64,000 bases of DNA from Luteimonas sp. 9C (GCF_902506295.1 NZ_LR733312.1:186001-250000), one strand, 5' to 3'; positions 41,011-51,791 are shown, counted from the first letter of the stretch. Numbers and translations are program-made. Notes: generated by a model not told the origin, from the sequence alone.

Positions 41011-41706
41011 ATGAACCCCAATCCGCTTCGACTCGCCCTGCTTGCCACCGTGATTTCGCTCGCCGCCTGCGGTGAGCGTGCACCCGCCGAACCCGCGCGC
41101 CCGCCCGCGGCCAACCCCACTGCCGACGCCGCCGCCGCGGCCGCAGCGGTCGATGCCGCCACCCAGCGCGTGCCTGCCGACGAATTCCTCGCTGCGATCG
41201 CGCGCCACTGCGGCGAAGCCTTCGCCGGCCGCATCGTCGCCAACGAGCCGGCGCCTGCGCCCGGCGCCGAGCCCGATCCGTTCGAGGGCAAGGCACTGGT
41301 GATGCACGTGCGCGATTGCAGCAACCGCAAGGAGGAGCTGCGCATCCCCTTCCATGTCGGCGACGACCACTCGCGCACCTGGATCCTGACCCGCACCGAC
41401 CACGGCCTGCGCCTGAAGCACGACCACCGCATGCCCGACGGCAGCGACGATCCGGTCACCATGTACGGCGGCGAATCGCAGAACGCCGGCACCGCGCAAC
41501 GCCAGGAATTCCCGGTCGATGCCGAATCGATCGCCATGTTCGAGAAGGAAGGCCTCAACGCCTCCGTCACCAACACCTGGGCGATGGAGATCGACCCCGG
41601 CCAGCGCTTCGTCTACGAGCTGGCCCGTCCCGGCGGCCGCAAGTTCCAGGTCGAGTTCGACCTGACCAGGACCGTCGCCGCGCCGCCGACGCCCTGGGGC
41701 TACTGA
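41011..41706 (+). CDS. Uncharacterised lipoprotein
   Basis: 231 residues with a lipoprotein signal (LATVISLAAC, Cys20) and an Ala/Pro-rich linker. The body has AIARHCGEAFAGRIVANEP, MHVRDCSNRKEELRIPFHVG, WILTRTDHGLRLKHDHRM and YGGESQNAGTAQRQEFPVDA, with one conserved-looking cysteine pair. I do not recognise an established family; similar lipoproteins are expected in this order. It is likely in the outer membrane or periplasm. It lies between the ABC-F gene and the FmdB gene. Confidence 0.6.
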   Translation: MNPNPLRLALLATVISLAACGERAPAEPARPPAANPTADAAAAAAAVDAATQRVPADEFLAAIARHCGEAFAGRIVANEPAPAPGAEPDPFEGKALVMHVRDCSNRKEELRIPFHVGDDHSRTWILTRTDHGLRLKHDHRMPDGSDDPVTMYGGESQNAGTAQRQEFPVDAESIAMFEKEGLNASVTNTWAMEIDPGQRFVYELARPGGRKFQVEFDLTRTVAAPPTPWGY

Positions 41707-41829
41707 CCAGGCCCGGGCGCCGTGGATGCGGCGCCCGTCCCGATCCCGCACAATCGCGCCCCCGGCCGGCTTGAACCGGCCCGGGGCGTCCTCATGTCCG
41801 TCCCCCTGAATTCCTCGCAGCGTCCCGCC

Positions 41830-42177
41830 ATGCCGATCTATGCCTTCCAGTGCGCCGAATGCGGCCACAGTTTCGACCGTCTGCAGAAGATGTCCGATCC
41901 CGACCCCGAGACCTGCCCCGAGTGCGGCGCGTCCGCGGTCAAGCGGCAGCTCACTGCGCCGTCGTTCCGCCTCGCGGGCAGCGGCTGGTACGAGACCGAC
42001 TTCAAGAAGGACGGCGACAAGAAGCGCAACCTGGTCGAGAGCGGCGATGGCGGCGCCAAGACCGGTGGCGACAAGCCGGCTGCCGAGGCGCCTGCGGCCA
42101 AGACCGAGTCCAAGCCCGCGGCCGTGGACGCCAAGCCGGCTGCCAAGCCTGCCGCGAAGCCCGCCTCGGCGGACTGA
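41830..42177 (+). CDS. FmdB-family zinc ribbon protein
   Basis: 115 residues from ATG 41830 (MPIYAFQCAECGHSFDRL). Two CxxC pairs (CAEC at residues 8-11, CPEC) form the zinc ribbon, followed by the typical RLAGSGWYETDF and a long low-complexity Lys/Ala/Pro tail. The family often sits near aspS, as here, and its function is unknown. An in-frame upstream ATG at 41794 is possible but would precede the universal MPIYxFxC start. Confidence 0.9.
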   Translation: MPIYAFQCAECGHSFDRLQKMSDPDPETCPECGASAVKRQLTAPSFRLAGSGWYETDFKKDGDKKRNLVESGDGGAKTGGDKPAAEAPAAKTESKPAAVDAKPAAKPAAKPASAD

Positions 42178-42288
42178 CGCCCCTGCCGCCGCGCGCGTCG
42201 CGGCGACGCCTTAAACTAGCGGGCTTGCATCCAGCACGGCCATCGCCACGGCGGCCCGTGCACCCGCGCTTTCGTGTCCGGAGTTCCC

Positions 42289-44064
42289 ATGCGTACCCAT
42301 TTCTGCGGCCTGATCGATGAATCGCTGATCGGCCAGACCGTCACCCTGTGCGGCTGGGCCGATGTCGCCCGCGACCTCGGCGGCGTCTGCTTCATCGACC
42401 TGCGCGACCACGAGGGCATCGTGCAGGTGGTCGCGGAATCGTCGGATGCGGACGGCAATGCCGCCGTCGTCGCGACGGCCGAGCAGGTGGGCTACGAGGA
42501 TTGCCTGCGCATCACCGGTACGGTGCGCGCGCGGCATTCGGTCAACGCGAAGATCCGCACCGGCCAGGTCGAGATCGTCGCCACGCAGATCGAAGTGCTG
42601 AACAAGGCAGAGCCGCTGCCGTTCCACCACCACGAGAACCCGGGCGAAGAAACGCGCCTGAAATACCGTTATCTCGACCTGCGCAGCCCCAACATGCAGC
42701 GCAAGATGCGCACGCGCACCAAGCTGGTCAGCGCGCTGCGCCACTGGCTGGACGACAAGGGTTTCCAGGACATCGAAACGCCGATCCTCACGAAGGCGAC
42801 GCCGGAAGGCGCGCGCGACTTCCTGGTGCCCGCGCGCATGCATCCCGGCGAGTTCTACGCGCTGCCGCAGTCGCCGCAGCTGTTCAAGCAGATCCTGATG
42901 ATGGCCGGCTTCGACCGCTACTACCAGATCGCGCGCTGCTTCCGCGACGAAGCCCTGCGTGCCGATCGCCAGCTGGAATTCACCCAGCTCGACATGGAGT
43001 TCGCGTGGGTGTCGGAGCGCGACGTGCAGGATCTCGTCGAGGCAATGATCCGCGACGTGTTCCGCGATGTCGCGAATGTCGAACTCGCCGCAGAATTCCC
43101 GCGCATGACCTATGCCGAGGCGATGCGTCGCTACGGCTCCGACAAGCCGGACCTGCGCATCGCGCTGGAGCTGGTCGATGTGGCCGATCTGGTCAAGGAC
43201 AGCCAGTTCGCGGTGTTCACCGGCCCAGCCAACGACACCGGTGGCCGCGTTGCTGCGCTGCGCATTCCCGGCGGCGCGAGTCTGAGCCGCAAGCAGATCG
43301 ACGAGTACGCCGCGCATGCCGCGAAGTACGGTGCCAAGGGGCTGGCCTACATCAAGATTTCGGAGGCGGGCGAAGTCTCGTCGCCGATCCAGAAGTTCTT
43401 CGACGAGGCCGCGTTCGTCGAGCTCGTGTCGCACGTCGGCGCCGGCAATGGCGACCTTGTGTTCTTCGGCGCCGGCAAGTACTCGACCGTCAGCGACTTC
43501 ATGGGCGCGGTGCGCCTGAAGGCCGGCAAGGATTTCAGCCTGGTCAATGAGGGCTGGGCGCCGCTGTGGGTCACCGACTTCCCGATGTTCGAATGGGACG
43601 ACGAGGCGCAGCGCTACGTCGCCCTGCATCACCCCTTCACCGCACCGTCGGTCGACGACGAGGCCGACCTGCGCGCGAACGCCGCGACGGCCGTGTCGCG
43701 CGGTTACGACATGGTGCTCAACGGCAACGAGATCGGCGGCGGTTCGATCCGTGTCCACCGCGCGTCAATGCAGTCGGCGGTGTTCGAACTGCTCGGCATC
43801 GGCGCCGAGGAAGCGCAGGCCAAGTTCGGCTTCCTGCTCGACGCGCTGAAGTACGGCGCGCCGCCGCATGGCGGCATCGCGTTCGGCATCGACCGCATCG
43901 CCGCGCTGATGGCCGGCACCGAGTCGATCCGCGACGTCATCGCGTTCCCCAAGACCACCGGCGCGCAGTGCCTGATGACCGATGCGCCGTCGCCGATCGC
44001 CGATGCGCAGCTGGCGGAAGTGCATATCCAGGTCCGGCCGCGGGCCTCATCTGCTGCGCAGTGA
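42289..44064 (+). CDS. aspS: Aspartate-tRNA ligase
   Basis: 591 residues from ATG 42289 ([16 protein letters not shown]). The N-terminal OB-fold anticodon domain ([14 protein letters not shown]) is followed by class IIb motifs: [43 protein letters not shown], a bacterial insertion domain, and motif 3 [12 protein letters not shown]. The length and insertion match bacterial AspRS. A GTG-initiated longer form is rejected because it lacks family similarity before MRTHFC. Confidence 0.97.
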   Translation: MRTHFCGLIDESLIGQTVTLCGWADVARDLGGVCFIDLRDHEGIVQVVAESSDADGNAAVVATAEQVGYEDCLRITGTVRARHSVNAKIRTGQVEIVATQIEVLNKAEPLPFHHHENPGEETRLKYRYLDLRSPNMQRKMRTRTKLVSALRHWLDDKGFQDIETPILTKATPEGARDFLVPARMHPGEFYALPQSPQLFKQILMMAGFDRYYQIARCFRDEALRADRQLEFTQLDMEFAWVSERDVQDLVEAMIRDVFRDVANVELAAEFPRMTYAEAMRRYGSDKPDLRIALELVDVADLVKDSQFAVFTGPANDTGGRVAALRIPGGASLSRKQIDEYAAHAAKYGAKGLAYIKISEAGEVSSPIQKFFDEAAFVELVSHVGAGNGDLVFFGAGKYSTVSDFMGAVRLKAGKDFSLVNEGWAPLWVTDFPMFEWDDEAQRYVALHHPFTAPSVDDEADLRANAATAVSRGYDMVLNGNEIGGGSIRVHRASMQSAVFELLGIGAEEAQAKFGFLLDALKYGAPPHGGIAFGIDRIAALMAGTESIRDVIAFPKTTGAQCLMTDAPSPIADAQLAEVHIQVRPRASSAAQ

Positions 44065-44139
44065 GTCCCCCCACGATTCCGCTGAGCGGAGTCGCGGGCC
44101 CCGGCGCAGTGCTCCAGATCCCCTGCGGCTGTCGCCGCG

Positions 44140-44160
44140 CCCCCCTTGACTCAAGGGGGG
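44140..44160. terminator. Palindrome after aspS
   Basis: CCCCCCTTGA and TCAAGGGGGG form a perfect 10-bp palindrome around one central C, in the 118-bp gap before the GNAT gene. It could terminate the aspS transcript, and similar palindromes recur in xanthomonad intergenic DNA; no T-run follows. Confidence 0.5.
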
Positions 44161-44182
44161 CTCTACGTCGGAAGCTTCCCGC

Positions 44183-44734
44183 ATGATCGAACAATCCGTT
44201 GACGCTGCGTCCAAGACGACGACGCTCCGCCGCGCTACCGTCGACGACGCGCAGACGCTGTCCACGCTGGCTGCGCGTACGTTCACCGAGACCTTCGGCC
44301 ATCTTTATCCGCCGGCGGATCTCACGGCGTTCCTCGCCGATGCCTACGCGGTGGAGAAGCAGCGTGTGATCCTCGCGCATCCGGACTACGCGGTCTGGTT
44401 GCTGGAGCACGAGGGCGAGGCGATCGGCCACGCCGCGGCAGGTCCGTGTGGCCTGCCGCATGCCGATGTCGCCAGGGGCGACGGCGAACTCAAGCGGCTC
44501 TATCTCGTGCAGGGCCACCAGGGTGGCGGCAACGGCACGCGGATGATGGACGCCGCGATGGCCTGGCTGCTGCGAGATGGTCCGCGGACTCTGTGGGTCG
44601 GTGTGTGGTCGGAGAACCTCGGCGCGCAACGCTTCTATGCGCGTCACGGCTTCGAGCAGGTCGGCGACTACATCTTCCCCGTCGGCTCCATCAACGATCT
44701 GGAATTCATCCTGCGCCGTCCGGCGCAGCTTTGA
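44183..44734 (+). CDS. GNAT family N-acetyltransferase
   Basis: 183 residues from ATG 44183, one GNAT fold: RRATVDDAQTLSTLAARTFTE, the beta-strand with LKRLYLVQGHQ, the acetyl-CoA pyrophosphate loop GGGNGTRMMDAAMAW, and the C-terminal strand AQRFYARHGFEQVGDYIFPVG. Substrate is not assignable. The gene follows aspS after a palindrome and is convergent with the hydrolase gene. Confidence 0.88.
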   Translation: MIEQSVDAASKTTTLRRATVDDAQTLSTLAARTFTETFGHLYPPADLTAFLADAYAVEKQRVILAHPDYAVWLLEHEGEAIGHAAAGPCGLPHADVARGDGELKRLYLVQGHQGGGNGTRMMDAAMAWLLRDGPRTLWVGVWSENLGAQRFYARHGFEQVGDYIFPVGSINDLEFILRRPAQL

Positions 44735-44782
44735 ACCGGGGCGCCGCGCGGGCGGCGCGTCGGCAGCGTGCATCCCATGAAA

Positions 44783-44811
44783 ACGCCGGCCGCACGGGTG
44801 TGCGGCCGGCG
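44783..44811 (-). terminator. Rho-independent terminator of the haloperoxidase-like gene
   Basis: On the minus strand a 12-bp stem CGCCGGCCGCAC/GTGCGGCCGGCG with a 4-base loop is followed by TTTTC. It is 22 bp past the stop of the hydrolase at 44834 and may also hinder read-through from the GNAT gene. Confidence 0.75.
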
Positions 44812-44833
44812 ATGCATGGATTGCAGCAAACGA

Positions 44834-45775
44834 TTAGCGACGCAGGAAGGCGAGCAGGTCCTGGTTGAGCCGATCCTTGTGCGTGTCGGTGATGCCGTGC
44901 GGCGCACCGGGGTAGAGGATCACCTCGGCCTGCGCCACATGGCGCGGCACCAGCTGGGCCGACATCGCCGGCGGCACGATCTGGTCGTCGGCGCCGTGGA
45001 TCACCAGCGTGGGCACGTCGAACTTCGCGAGGTCGGGACGGAAATCGGTGGCCGAGAACGCGGCGATCGAGTCGAACGTGTTCTTGTGGCCGGCCTGCAT
45101 GCCCTGCACGTAGAAATTCTGCACCAGCCCCGCGTTGACGGTGGCGCCGGGCCGGTTGAAGCCGAAGAACGGGCCCAAGGCGATGTCGAGGTACTGCTGC
45201 GCCCGGTTCGCCTGCGCAGCCGCGCGGAAGCCATCGAACAGTTCGATCGGCGCGCCGTCGGGGTTGTCGTTCGTCTTCAGCATGAAGGGCGTGACCGCAC
45301 CGACCAGCACCGCCTTCTTCACCCGGCCGGTGCCGTGGCGGCCGATGTAGCGTGCGACCTCGCCGCCGCCGGTGGAGAAGCCCACCAAAGTGACGTCGCG
45401 CAGGTCGAGCGCGCTGATCACCGCGGCGAGGTCGTCGGCGTAGTGGTCCATGTCGTTGCCGTCCCAGGGCTGGCTGGAGCGGCCGTGGCCGCGACGGTCG
45501 TGGGCGACGACGCGATAGCCCTGCCCGGCGAGGAACAGCATCTGCGATTCCCAGCTGTCCGAGCTCAGCGGCCAGCCGTGGCTGAAGGTCACGACCGGGC
45601 CGTCCTTCGGGCCCCAGTCCTTGACGTAGAGACGCACGCCGTCGGCGGTGACGACATAGGTGCCGTCGACCGTGGCGGCAGCGATCCGGGTGGGTTCGGC
45701 CGGCGGCGCGGCGTGCGCGGCGTGGAGGGCGGTGGCCAGCAGGCTGGCGGCGACGGTGCGGGTGAAAGCATTCAT
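44834..45775 (-). CDS. Exported alpha/beta hydrolase (cofactor-free haloperoxidase/arylesterase type)
   Basis: 313 residues with a signal peptide ending [10 protein letters not shown]. The alpha/beta-hydrolase core has oxyanion-loop [12 protein letters not shown], the nucleophile elbow [10 protein letters not shown] (Ser134), the acid strand [12 protein letters not shown] and the catalytic His in PGAPHGI. This is the signature of cofactor-free haloperoxidase-type esterases, here predicted periplasmic because of the leader. Its gene lies 51 bp downstream of ohr on the same strand, so it may be induced with the organic-hydroperoxide response. Confidence 0.9.
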   Translation of the reverse strand: MNAFTRTVAASLLATALHAAHAAPPAEPTRIAAATVDGTYVVTADGVRLYVKDWGPKDGPVVTFSHGWPLSSDSWESQMLFLAGQGYRVVAHDRRGHGRSSQPWDGNDMDHYADDLAAVISALDLRDVTLVGFSTGGGEVARYIGRHGTGRVKKAVLVGAVTPFMLKTNDNPDGAPIELFDGFRAAAQANRAQQYLDIALGPFFGFNRPGATVNAGLVQNFYVQGMQAGHKNTFDSIAAFSATDFRPDLAKFDVPTLVIHGADDQIVPPAMSAQLVPRHVAQAEVILYPGAPHGITDTHKDRLNQDLLAFLRR

Positions 45776-45826
45776 GGCGGATCCTCGTGTGTGGGATGGA
45801 TTCGGAGCGGGACGGGTGCGGGTGGA

Positions 45827-46255
45827 TCAGTCGGCGATCGACAGCGTCACGTCGATGTTTCCGCGCGTGGCGTTGGAGTAGGGGCAGACGATGTGGGCCT
45901 GCGCGACCAGGTCCTGCAGCACCTCGCGGTCGATGCCCGGCGCGTCGATACGCAGGGCGGCCTCGATGCCGAACCCGGTGGGGATCTGGCCGATGCCGAC
46001 CGTGCCGGTGACGGTGGTGGCCGCCGGCAGCGCGACCTTCTGCCGGCCGGCGACGAACTTCAGCGCGCCGAGGAAACAGGCCGAGTAGCCTGCGGCGAAC
46101 AGCTGCTCGGGATTGGTGCCGGGGCCGCCGGCGCCGCCGAGTTCGCGGGGCGTGGACAGGGCGATGTCGAGCACGCGGTCGGAGGACAGGGCGCGGCCGT
46201 CACGACCGCCGGTGGCGGTGGCGGAAGCGGTGTAGAGGCTCTTTTCGATGGACAT
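45827..46255 (-). CDS. ohr: Organic hydroperoxide resistance protein (Ohr/OsmC superfamily)
   Basis: 142 residues. Both catalytic cysteines are present: Cys60 in YSACFLGAL and Cys124 in [13 protein letters not shown], matching the Ohr signature rather than OsmC. Ohr reduces organic peroxides in the cytoplasm. The ATG at 46255 has an AGGAG seven bases upstream. It is followed by a hydrolase gene and is divergent from an AraC-type regulator; the usual OhrR (MarR-type) regulator is not adjacent. Confidence 0.96.
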   Translation of the reverse strand: MSIEKSLYTASATATGGRDGRALSSDRVLDIALSTPRELGGAGGPGTNPEQLFAAGYSACFLGALKFVAGRQKVALPAATTVTGTVGIGQIPTGFGIEAALRIDAPGIDREVLQDLVAQAHIVCPYSNATRGNIDVTLSIAD

Positions 46256-46320
46256 GGCGGAACTCCTGGTAGATGGGCGGGGCTGCCCGGTGAGTTCACT
46301 TTGCGCGCCGACTGGGAACC

Positions 46321-46341
46321 TTAGGTGATATAAAGTCCTAA
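46321..46341. promoter_or_regulatory. TTAGG-N11-CCTAA inverted repeat between ohr and the AraC regulator
   Basis: TTAGG (46321-46325) and CCTAA (46337-46341) are exact inverted arms with 11 AT-rich bases between them, in the 108-bp divergent gap, next to the only strongly AT-rich stretch. This is the best operator candidate for co-regulating ohr and the AraC gene; the regulator that binds is unknown. Confidence 0.45.
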
Positions 46342-46363
46342 AAATTTGACCTGGAGTCCGAAC

Positions 46364-47203
46364 TTGGCGGATCGTCTTGCGGCGCTGATGGCGCATTTCC
46401 CGATGAATGCCCGGGTGTTCAACGCCGGCGCGCTGTGCGGCATCAATGCGCTCGACAGCGACGGCGTCCATGGCCAGCTGCACCTGGTGCGCAGCGGCGC
46501 GGTGGAGGTGCACTACGGGAGCACAACGCTGTCGATCACCGGCCCTGGCCTGCTGCTGTTCCCGCGCCCCACCGCGCATCGCTTCGTGACCGATCCGGAC
46601 CGCGGCGCGGACATGGTCTGCGCCCATCTCGGCTTCGAGGGCGGTGCGGACAATCCGGTCGCCGCCGCCCTGCCGGAGGTCGTGTGTCTGCCGCTCGACG
46701 AGATCGCCGGCGCGGCACCGGTGCTGGGGTTGCTGTTCGAGGAAGCCTTCGACCAGCGCTGCGGGCGCCTGGCCCTGATCGAACGCCTGTTCGAGGTGGT
46801 GATGATCCAGGTGCTGCGCCAGTTGATGGAGCGGGGCGAGGTGCAGGGCGGGCTGCTGTCCGGCCTGTCGCACCCGCGCGTGCGCAATGCGCTGGTCGCG
46901 ATGCACGAGACGCCGGCAGGTGCGTGGACACTCGACGCGCTCGCGCAGGCCGCGGGCATGTCGCGCAGCGCATTCGCGACCACCTTCGTCGACAGGGTCG
47001 GCATGACCCCCGGGCAGTACCTGCAGGACTGGCGCGTGCGCCTCGCCAAGCAGGCGCTGCGCCGCGGTCGGCCGCTGAAACTGATCGCCGACGAGGTCGG
47101 CTACGGCAGTGAGGCCGCGCTGTCGCGCGCATTCAAGGCGCACAGCGGTATTTCACCGCGGGCCTGGCGGCAGACGCGTGCAGCGCGCGAGGCCGTCGCA
47201 TGA
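46364..47203 (+). CDS. AraC-family regulator with N-terminal cupin_6 domain
   Basis: 279 residues from a TTG start at 46364. GGAG at 46353-46356 sits at the right distance from this TTG, whereas an in-frame TTG at 46346 lacks a site. An N-terminal cupin-like domain (about residues 1-165) precedes two HTH units ([25 protein letters not shown] and [25 protein letters not shown]). It is divergent from ohr and overlaps the next hydrolase gene by four bases (ATGA). It may control the ohr locus in place of OhrR, but that is inference. Confidence 0.88.
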   Translation: MADRLAALMAHFPMNARVFNAGALCGINALDSDGVHGQLHLVRSGAVEVHYGSTTLSITGPGLLLFPRPTAHRFVTDPDRGADMVCAHLGFEGGADNPVAAALPEVVCLPLDEIAGAAPVLGLLFEEAFDQRCGRLALIERLFEVVMIQVLRQLMERGEVQGGLLSGLSHPRVRNALVAMHETPAGAWTLDALAQAAGMSRSAFATTFVDRVGMTPGQYLQDWRVRLAKQALRRGRPLKLIADEVGYGSEAALSRAFKAHSGISPRAWRQTRAAREAVA

Positions 47204-47838
47204 GCGCGCCGACGCGGGTGCTGCTGCTGCACGGCATCTGGATGGTCGGCCTGACGATGCGCCGCTTCGCGCGCGGACTGGCCGAGGCCGGCTTCGAACC
47301 CGAGATCATCGGCTATCCGAGCATCGCGGGCGGGCCGGGTGCGGCGGGCGAGCGGCTAGCCGATGCCCTTGCACATGGCCCGGCCCACGTCGTCGGCCAC
47401 AGTCTGGGCGGCCTGTCGGCGCTGCAGGCGGCACGCGCTGCGCCGGACCTGCCGGTGGGTCGCATCGTCTGCCTGGGCTCCCCGGTCTGCGGCAGCGGCG
47501 CGGCGCATGCGCTCTCCCGGGTGCCGATGTCGCATCTGTACTTCGGCCGCAGCGCCGAGCTCCTGCATGCCGGGTGCGTCGAATGGCCGGCGGGTCTCGA
47601 GGTCGGCATGGTGGCCGGCTGCGTGCCGCGTGGGCTGGGCGCGCTGCTGGCGCGGTTCGACGGGCCGCACGACGGCACGGTATCGGTGGAGGAAACCCGC
47701 GCGCCTGCGCTGGCGGACCACATCGTGGTCCAGGCCAGCCACAGCGGCCTGCTGCTGTCGGCCGACGCGGTGCGCCAGACCGTCGGATTCCTCCGCCACG
47801 GCCGCTTCGCGCACGCGCGGCCGCGGCATGCGGAGTAA
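47200..47838 (+). CDS. Lipase-like alpha/beta hydrolase (DUF676-type)
   Basis: 212 residues. The core shows LLLHGIWMVGLTMRRF, the elbow VVGHSLGGLSALQ (nucleophile Ser68), IVCLGSPVCGSGAA and a C-terminal His in ASHSGLLLS with the Asp in FDGPHDGTVS. The pattern resembles small lipase/acetyltransferase hydrolases of the PGAP1/DUF676 type. No signal peptide is present. It is coupled by a 4-bp overlap to the AraC regulator, which makes it a candidate member of that regulator's response. The substrate is unknown. Confidence 0.85.
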   Translation: MSAPTRVLLLHGIWMVGLTMRRFARGLAEAGFEPEIIGYPSIAGGPGAAGERLADALAHGPAHVVGHSLGGLSALQAARAAPDLPVGRIVCLGSPVCGSGAAHALSRVPMSHLYFGRSAELLHAGCVEWPAGLEVGMVAGCVPRGLGALLARFDGPHDGTVSVEETRAPALADHIVVQASHSGLLLSADAVRQTVGFLRHGRFAHARPRHAE

Positions 47839-47841
47839 AAT
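47836..47841 (+). promoter_or_regulatory. -10-like TAAAAT upstream of yebC
   Basis: TAAAATCGCCGGC lies 35-40 bp before the yebC start and overlaps the end of the hydrolase gene, the same TAnAAT-plus-discriminator pattern seen at 39074 and 61383. No good -35 element is seen. Confidence 0.3.
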
Positions 47842-47875
47842 CGCCGGCTTCCAACGCCAACAGACCTGACGACCC

Positions 47876-48592
47876 ATGGGACGAGGACCTTCGATCGAGG
47901 CCCGCAAGAACGCGACCGACGCCAAGCGCGGCAAGATCTTCACCAAGATCATCCGCGAGATCGGCGTGGCGGCGCGTGCCGGCGGCGGGGATCCGTCGAA
48001 CAATCCGCGCCTGCGCACGGCGATCGACAAGGGCATGGCCCAGAACATGACCAAGGACGTGGTCGAGCGCGCGATCAAGAAGGCGACCGGCGAGCTGGAA
48101 GGCGTCGAGTACGAAGAGATCCGCTACGAGGGTTACGCCCCGGGCGGCGTCGCCGTGATCGTCGACACGCTGACCGACAACCGCGTGCGCACCGTGGCCG
48201 AAGTCCGCCACGCGTTCGGCAAGTGCGGCGGCAACATGGGCACCGAGGGCTCGGTCGCCTTCATGTTCAAGCGGCTGGGCGTGCTGAGCTTCGAAGGCCT
48301 GGACGAGGATGCGGTCACCGAGGCCGCGATCGAGGCCGGCGCCGACGATGTGGTCGTGTATCCGGAAGACGGCGCGATCGAGGTGGTGACCAGTGCGGAC
48401 GCGTTCGAAGCCGTGCGCGACGCCATGACCGCGGCCGGCATCGTCGCCGGCCACGCCGAAGTGACCTACCGCGCCGACAACGACATCGCCGTCGACGGCG
48501 AGACGGCCGAGCAGGTGCGCAAGATGCTCGACCTGCTCGAGGATCTCGACGACGTGCAGGCGGTCTACTCGAACGCGCAGTTCGAGGGCTGA
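47876..48592 (+). CDS. yebC: YebC/PmpR-type transcription/translation regulator
   Basis: 238 residues beginning [19 protein letters not shown], the xanthomonad variant of the N-terminus. Conserved blocks are [59 protein letters not shown] and [17 protein letters not shown]. Members bind DNA as regulators (PmpR) and some (TACO1-like) relieve ribosome stalling. It is followed by ruvC, a widely conserved pairing. Confidence 0.95.
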   Translation: MGRGPSIEARKNATDAKRGKIFTKIIREIGVAARAGGGDPSNNPRLRTAIDKGMAQNMTKDVVERAIKKATGELEGVEYEEIRYEGYAPGGVAVIVDTLTDNRVRTVAEVRHAFGKCGGNMGTEGSVAFMFKRLGVLSFEGLDEDAVTEAAIEAGADDVVVYPEDGAIEVVTSADAFEAVRDAMTAAGIVAGHAEVTYRADNDIAVDGETAEQVRKMLDLLEDLDDVQAVYSNAQFEG

Positions 48593-48600
48593 AGACCCCC

Positions 48601-49125
48601 GTGACCCGCATTCTCGGCATCGACCCCGGCTCGCAGCGCACCGGGGTCGGCATCATCGACGTCGATGCTGCGGGCAAGGTCACGCACGTGTTCCACGCGC
48701 CGCTGGTGCTGGTGACCGCCGGCGAATTTCCCGCGCGCCTGCGGCGCCTGCTCGACGGGCTCACCGCGTTGATCGTCGAGCATCGGCCCGACGAGGTCGC
48801 GATCGAGAAGGTGTTCATGGCGCGCAATCCCGATTCCGCGCTCAAGCTCGGCCAGGCTCGCGGCGCGGCGATCGGCGCGGTCGTGCTGCGCGACCTGCCG
48901 GTCAGCGAATACGCGGCCACCGAGGTCAAGCTGGCGGTGGTGGGGCGGGGCAGCGCGGAGAAGGCGCAGATCCAGCACATGGTCGGCCTGATGCTGGGAC
49001 TGTCCGGCAAGCTGCAGGCCGACGCCGCCGATGCACTGGCGGTCGCGATCACCCACGCGCACGTCAGCGCGACCGCGAAGCGGCTCGGCGTCGGCGTGCA
49101 GCAGGCCTGGGGGCGGAAGGGATGA
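48601..49125 (+). CDS. ruvC: Crossover junction endodeoxyribonuclease RuvC
   Basis: 174 residues from GTG 48601 ([20 protein letters not shown]). All acidic RuvC residues can be placed: Asp7 in GIDPG, Glu in VAIEKVF, and the C-terminal [15 protein letters not shown]. It resolves Holliday junctions with RuvAB. An upstream extension has no family similarity. The gene begins eight bases after the yebC stop. Confidence 0.97.
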   Translation: MTRILGIDPGSQRTGVGIIDVDAAGKVTHVFHAPLVLVTAGEFPARLRRLLDGLTALIVEHRPDEVAIEKVFMARNPDSALKLGQARGAAIGAVVLRDLPVSEYAATEVKLAVVGRGSAEKAQIQHMVGLMLGLSGKLQADAADALAVAITHAHVSATAKRLGVGVQQAWGRKG

Positions 49126-49234
49126 GCGCCATCCGCGTCGCCCATCGCGCCGGCTGCTGCGGGCGCGTGCCTGCCGCGTGCACGCCGCGCGCGGTTCAAC
49201 CCGCTTATTGCATCCGCCCGAGGAGGCACCGCCG

Positions 49235-49825
49235 ATGATCGGAAGACTGCGTGGCACGTTGGCCCACAAGGCCCCGCCCTGGCTGGTGATCGACGTGGGC
49301 GGCGTCGGCTACGAACTCGAAGCGCCGATGAGCACGTTCTACGACCTGCCGGAGGTGGGGCGCGAGGTCGCGTTGTTCACGCACTACGCGCAGAAGGAAG
49401 ACAGCGTCTCGCTGTACGGCTTCCTGCACGAGTCAGAACGGCGGCTGTTCCGTGACGTGCAGAAGGTCACCGGCATCGGCGTGAAGATCGCGCTGGCGGT
49501 GCTGTCGGGCGTCAGCGTGGATGCGTTCGCGCGTCTGGTGCAGACCGGCGATGTCGCCGCGTTGACCAAGATTCCCGGCATCGGCAAGAAGACCGCCGAG
49601 CGCATGGTGGTCGAACTGCGCGACCGCGCGGCCGACCTGGCCGGCGCGGGCGGTGCGATCGGCGGCGTCCAGGTGCCGGCCGATCCGATGTCGGAGGCGG
49701 TCGTGGCGCTGCAGCAGCTGGGCTACAAACCGGCCGACGCGGCGCGCATGGCGAAGGCGGCGGCGAGCGCCGGCGATCCGCCCGAACTCATCATCCGGAA
49801 AGCGCTACAGTCCGCGCTTCGCTGA
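49235..49825 (+). CDS. ruvA: Holliday junction branch migration protein RuvA
   Basis: 196 residues from ATG 49235 with AGGAGG at 49221-49226. It has [35 protein letters not shown], two HhH units ([13 protein letters not shown] and [19 protein letters not shown]) and a C-terminal domain that contacts RuvB. It binds four-way junctions. In this genome ruvB is 3.4 kb downstream, separated by kup and an oxidoreductase gene. Confidence 0.97.
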   Translation: MIGRLRGTLAHKAPPWLVIDVGGVGYELEAPMSTFYDLPEVGREVALFTHYAQKEDSVSLYGFLHESERRLFRDVQKVTGIGVKIALAVLSGVSVDAFARLVQTGDVAALTKIPGIGKKTAERMVVELRDRAADLAGAGGAIGGVQVPADPMSEAVVALQQLGYKPADAARMAKAAASAGDPPELIIRKALQSALR

Positions 49826-49860
49826 CACCCACCCCGCATCCGTCGGCAAGGTCGACCCAC

Positions 49861-51786
49861 ATGTCACACCCCAGCAGTCCGCCCGGCACGGGCCCGCGTC
49901 CCCATGGTTCGGGACACGCCCAGGTGGGTCTCGCCGGCCTGATCGCCGGCGCGATCGGTGTCGTCTTCGGCGACATCGGCACCAGCCCGCTGTACACCCT
50001 GCGCGAAGCGTTCTCGCCCCATTACGGGTTGATCGCCAATCACGACACCGTGCTGGGCGTGCTGTCGATGATCTTCTGGTCGCTGATGCTGGTGGTGACG
50101 CTCAAGTACGTCACGATCATCCTGCGCGCCGACAACGACGGCGAGGGCGGCATCATGGCGTTGATGGCGCTGGCCCAGCGCTGTCTGTCCAAGGGCGGCA
50201 AATCCGCGTATCTGGTCGGCATTCTCGGCGTGTTCGGCGCGTCGCTGTTCTTCAGTGACGGGGTGATCACCCCGGCGATTTCGGTGCTGTCGGCGGTCGA
50301 GGGCCTCGAGGTCGTCGCGCCCGGGCTGCACGACTGGATCATTCCCATCACCGTCGTGGTGCTGGCCATGCTGTTCGGCACCCAGCGCTACGGCACCGCC
50401 AAGGTCGGCCGCGTGTTCGGCCCGATCACGATGCTGTGGTTCCTCTCGCTCGCGGCGATGGGCGTGCTCAACATCCTCCACGAGCCGGAGGTGCTGAACG
50501 CCATCAATCCCCTGTGGGCGGGGCGGTTCTTCCTCGAACACAGCTGGGGCGGCGTCTTCATCCTCGGCGCCGTGGTGCTGGCCGTGACCGGCGGCGAGGC
50601 GATCTACACCGACATGGGCCACTTCGGCGCGCGGCCGATCCGCTACGCGTGGTACTTCTTCGTACTGCCGTCGCTGATGCTCAACTATCTCGGGCAGGGC
50701 GCGCTGGTGCTCGAAGACCCCGCGGCGATCCAGAACCCGTTCTACATCGGCGTACCGGAATGGGGTCGCTGGCCGATGATCGTGCTGGCGACCTGCGCGA
50801 CCGTCATCGCGTCCCAGGCCGTGATCACCGGCGGGTTCTCGGTGGCGCGCCAAGCGATGCAGCTGGGCTACATCCCGCGCATGCACGTCCGCCACACCTC
50901 CAGCGACACCATCGGCCAGATCTACATTCCCGGCATCAACTGGACGATGGCGATCGTGGTCATCGCCCTGGTGCTGAGTTTCAAGACGTCCTCGGCGCTG
51001 GCCGCGGCCTACGGCATCTCGGTCTCGATGACGATGCTGATCGACACCCTGTTGCTGGTGGTCGTGGCGCGCGCGCTGTGGCCGCGCTGGCGCAAGTGGG
51101 TGCTGCCGCTGTGCGCGGTGTTCCTGCTGATCGACGTCGCCTTCGTCGTCGCCAACGGTGCCAAGGTGCTGCAGGGCGCCTGGTTCCCGCTGGTGCTCGG
51201 CATCACGCTGTTCACCCTGCTGCGCACCTGGCGCCGGGGCCGCCAGCTGCTGCACGCCGAAATCCAGAAGGACGGCATCCGTCTCGACACCTTCCTGCCG
51301 GGCCTGATGCTCGCGCCGCCGGTGCGTGTCCCCGGCACCGCGGTGTTCCTGACCAGCGACCGCGGCATCGTGCCGCATGCGCTGATGCACAACCTCAAGC
51401 ACAACAAGGTGCTGCACGAGCGCAACGTGTTCCTCACCGTCGAAACCCTGACGCTGCCCTATGCCGCGCCGGACCGCCGTCTGAAGATGGAATCGATCGG
51501 CGACGACTTCTACCGCATCACCATCCGCTTCGGTTTCATGGAAACGCCGGATGTGCCGATGGCGCTGATGCGTTGCGGGGACATCGAGAACGGCATCGTC
51601 ATCGATCCGATGGACACGACCTACTTCACCAGCCGCGAGACGGTGGTGGCGAGCCCGCATCGCGGCATGCCGGTGTGGCGCGACAAGCTGTTCGCCTTCA
51701 TGCACCGCAACGCGGCGCCGGCGACGGTGTTCTTCCGGATTCCGGGCAACCGGCTTGTGGAGTTGGGGTCGCAGGTGCAGATCTGA
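49861..51786 (+). CDS. kup: Potassium transport system protein Kup
   Basis: 641 residues with about 12 membrane helices and a cytoplasmic C-terminal domain. Family motifs are [69 protein letters not shown] and [20 protein letters not shown]. Kup is a K+/H+ symporter used at low pH. The gene lies between ruvA and ruvB and ends at an intrinsic terminator, so it is probably a unit of its own after ruvA. Confidence 0.96.
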   Translation: MSHPSSPPGTGPRPHGSGHAQVGLAGLIAGAIGVVFGDIGTSPLYTLREAFSPHYGLIANHDTVLGVLSMIFWSLMLVVTLKYVTIILRADNDGEGGIMALMALAQRCLSKGGKSAYLVGILGVFGASLFFSDGVITPAISVLSAVEGLEVVAPGLHDWIIPITVVVLAMLFGTQRYGTAKVGRVFGPITMLWFLSLAAMGVLNILHEPEVLNAINPLWAGRFFLEHSWGGVFILGAVVLAVTGGEAIYTDMGHFGARPIRYAWYFFVLPSLMLNYLGQGALVLEDPAAIQNPFYIGVPEWGRWPMIVLATCATVIASQAVITGGFSVARQAMQLGYIPRMHVRHTSSDTIGQIYIPGINWTMAIVVIALVLSFKTSSALAAAYGISVSMTMLIDTLLLVVVARALWPRWRKWVLPLCAVFLLIDVAFVVANGAKVLQGAWFPLVLGITLFTLLRTWRRGRQLLHAEIQKDGIRLDTFLPGLMLAPPVRVPGTAVFLTSDRGIVPHALMHNLKHNKVLHERNVFLTVETLTLPYAAPDRRLKMESIGDDFYRITIRFGFMETPDVPMALMRCGDIENGIVIDPMDTTYFTSRETVVASPHRGMPVWRDKLFAFMHRNAAPATVFFRIPGNRLVELGSQVQI

Positions 51787-51791
51787 CCTGG

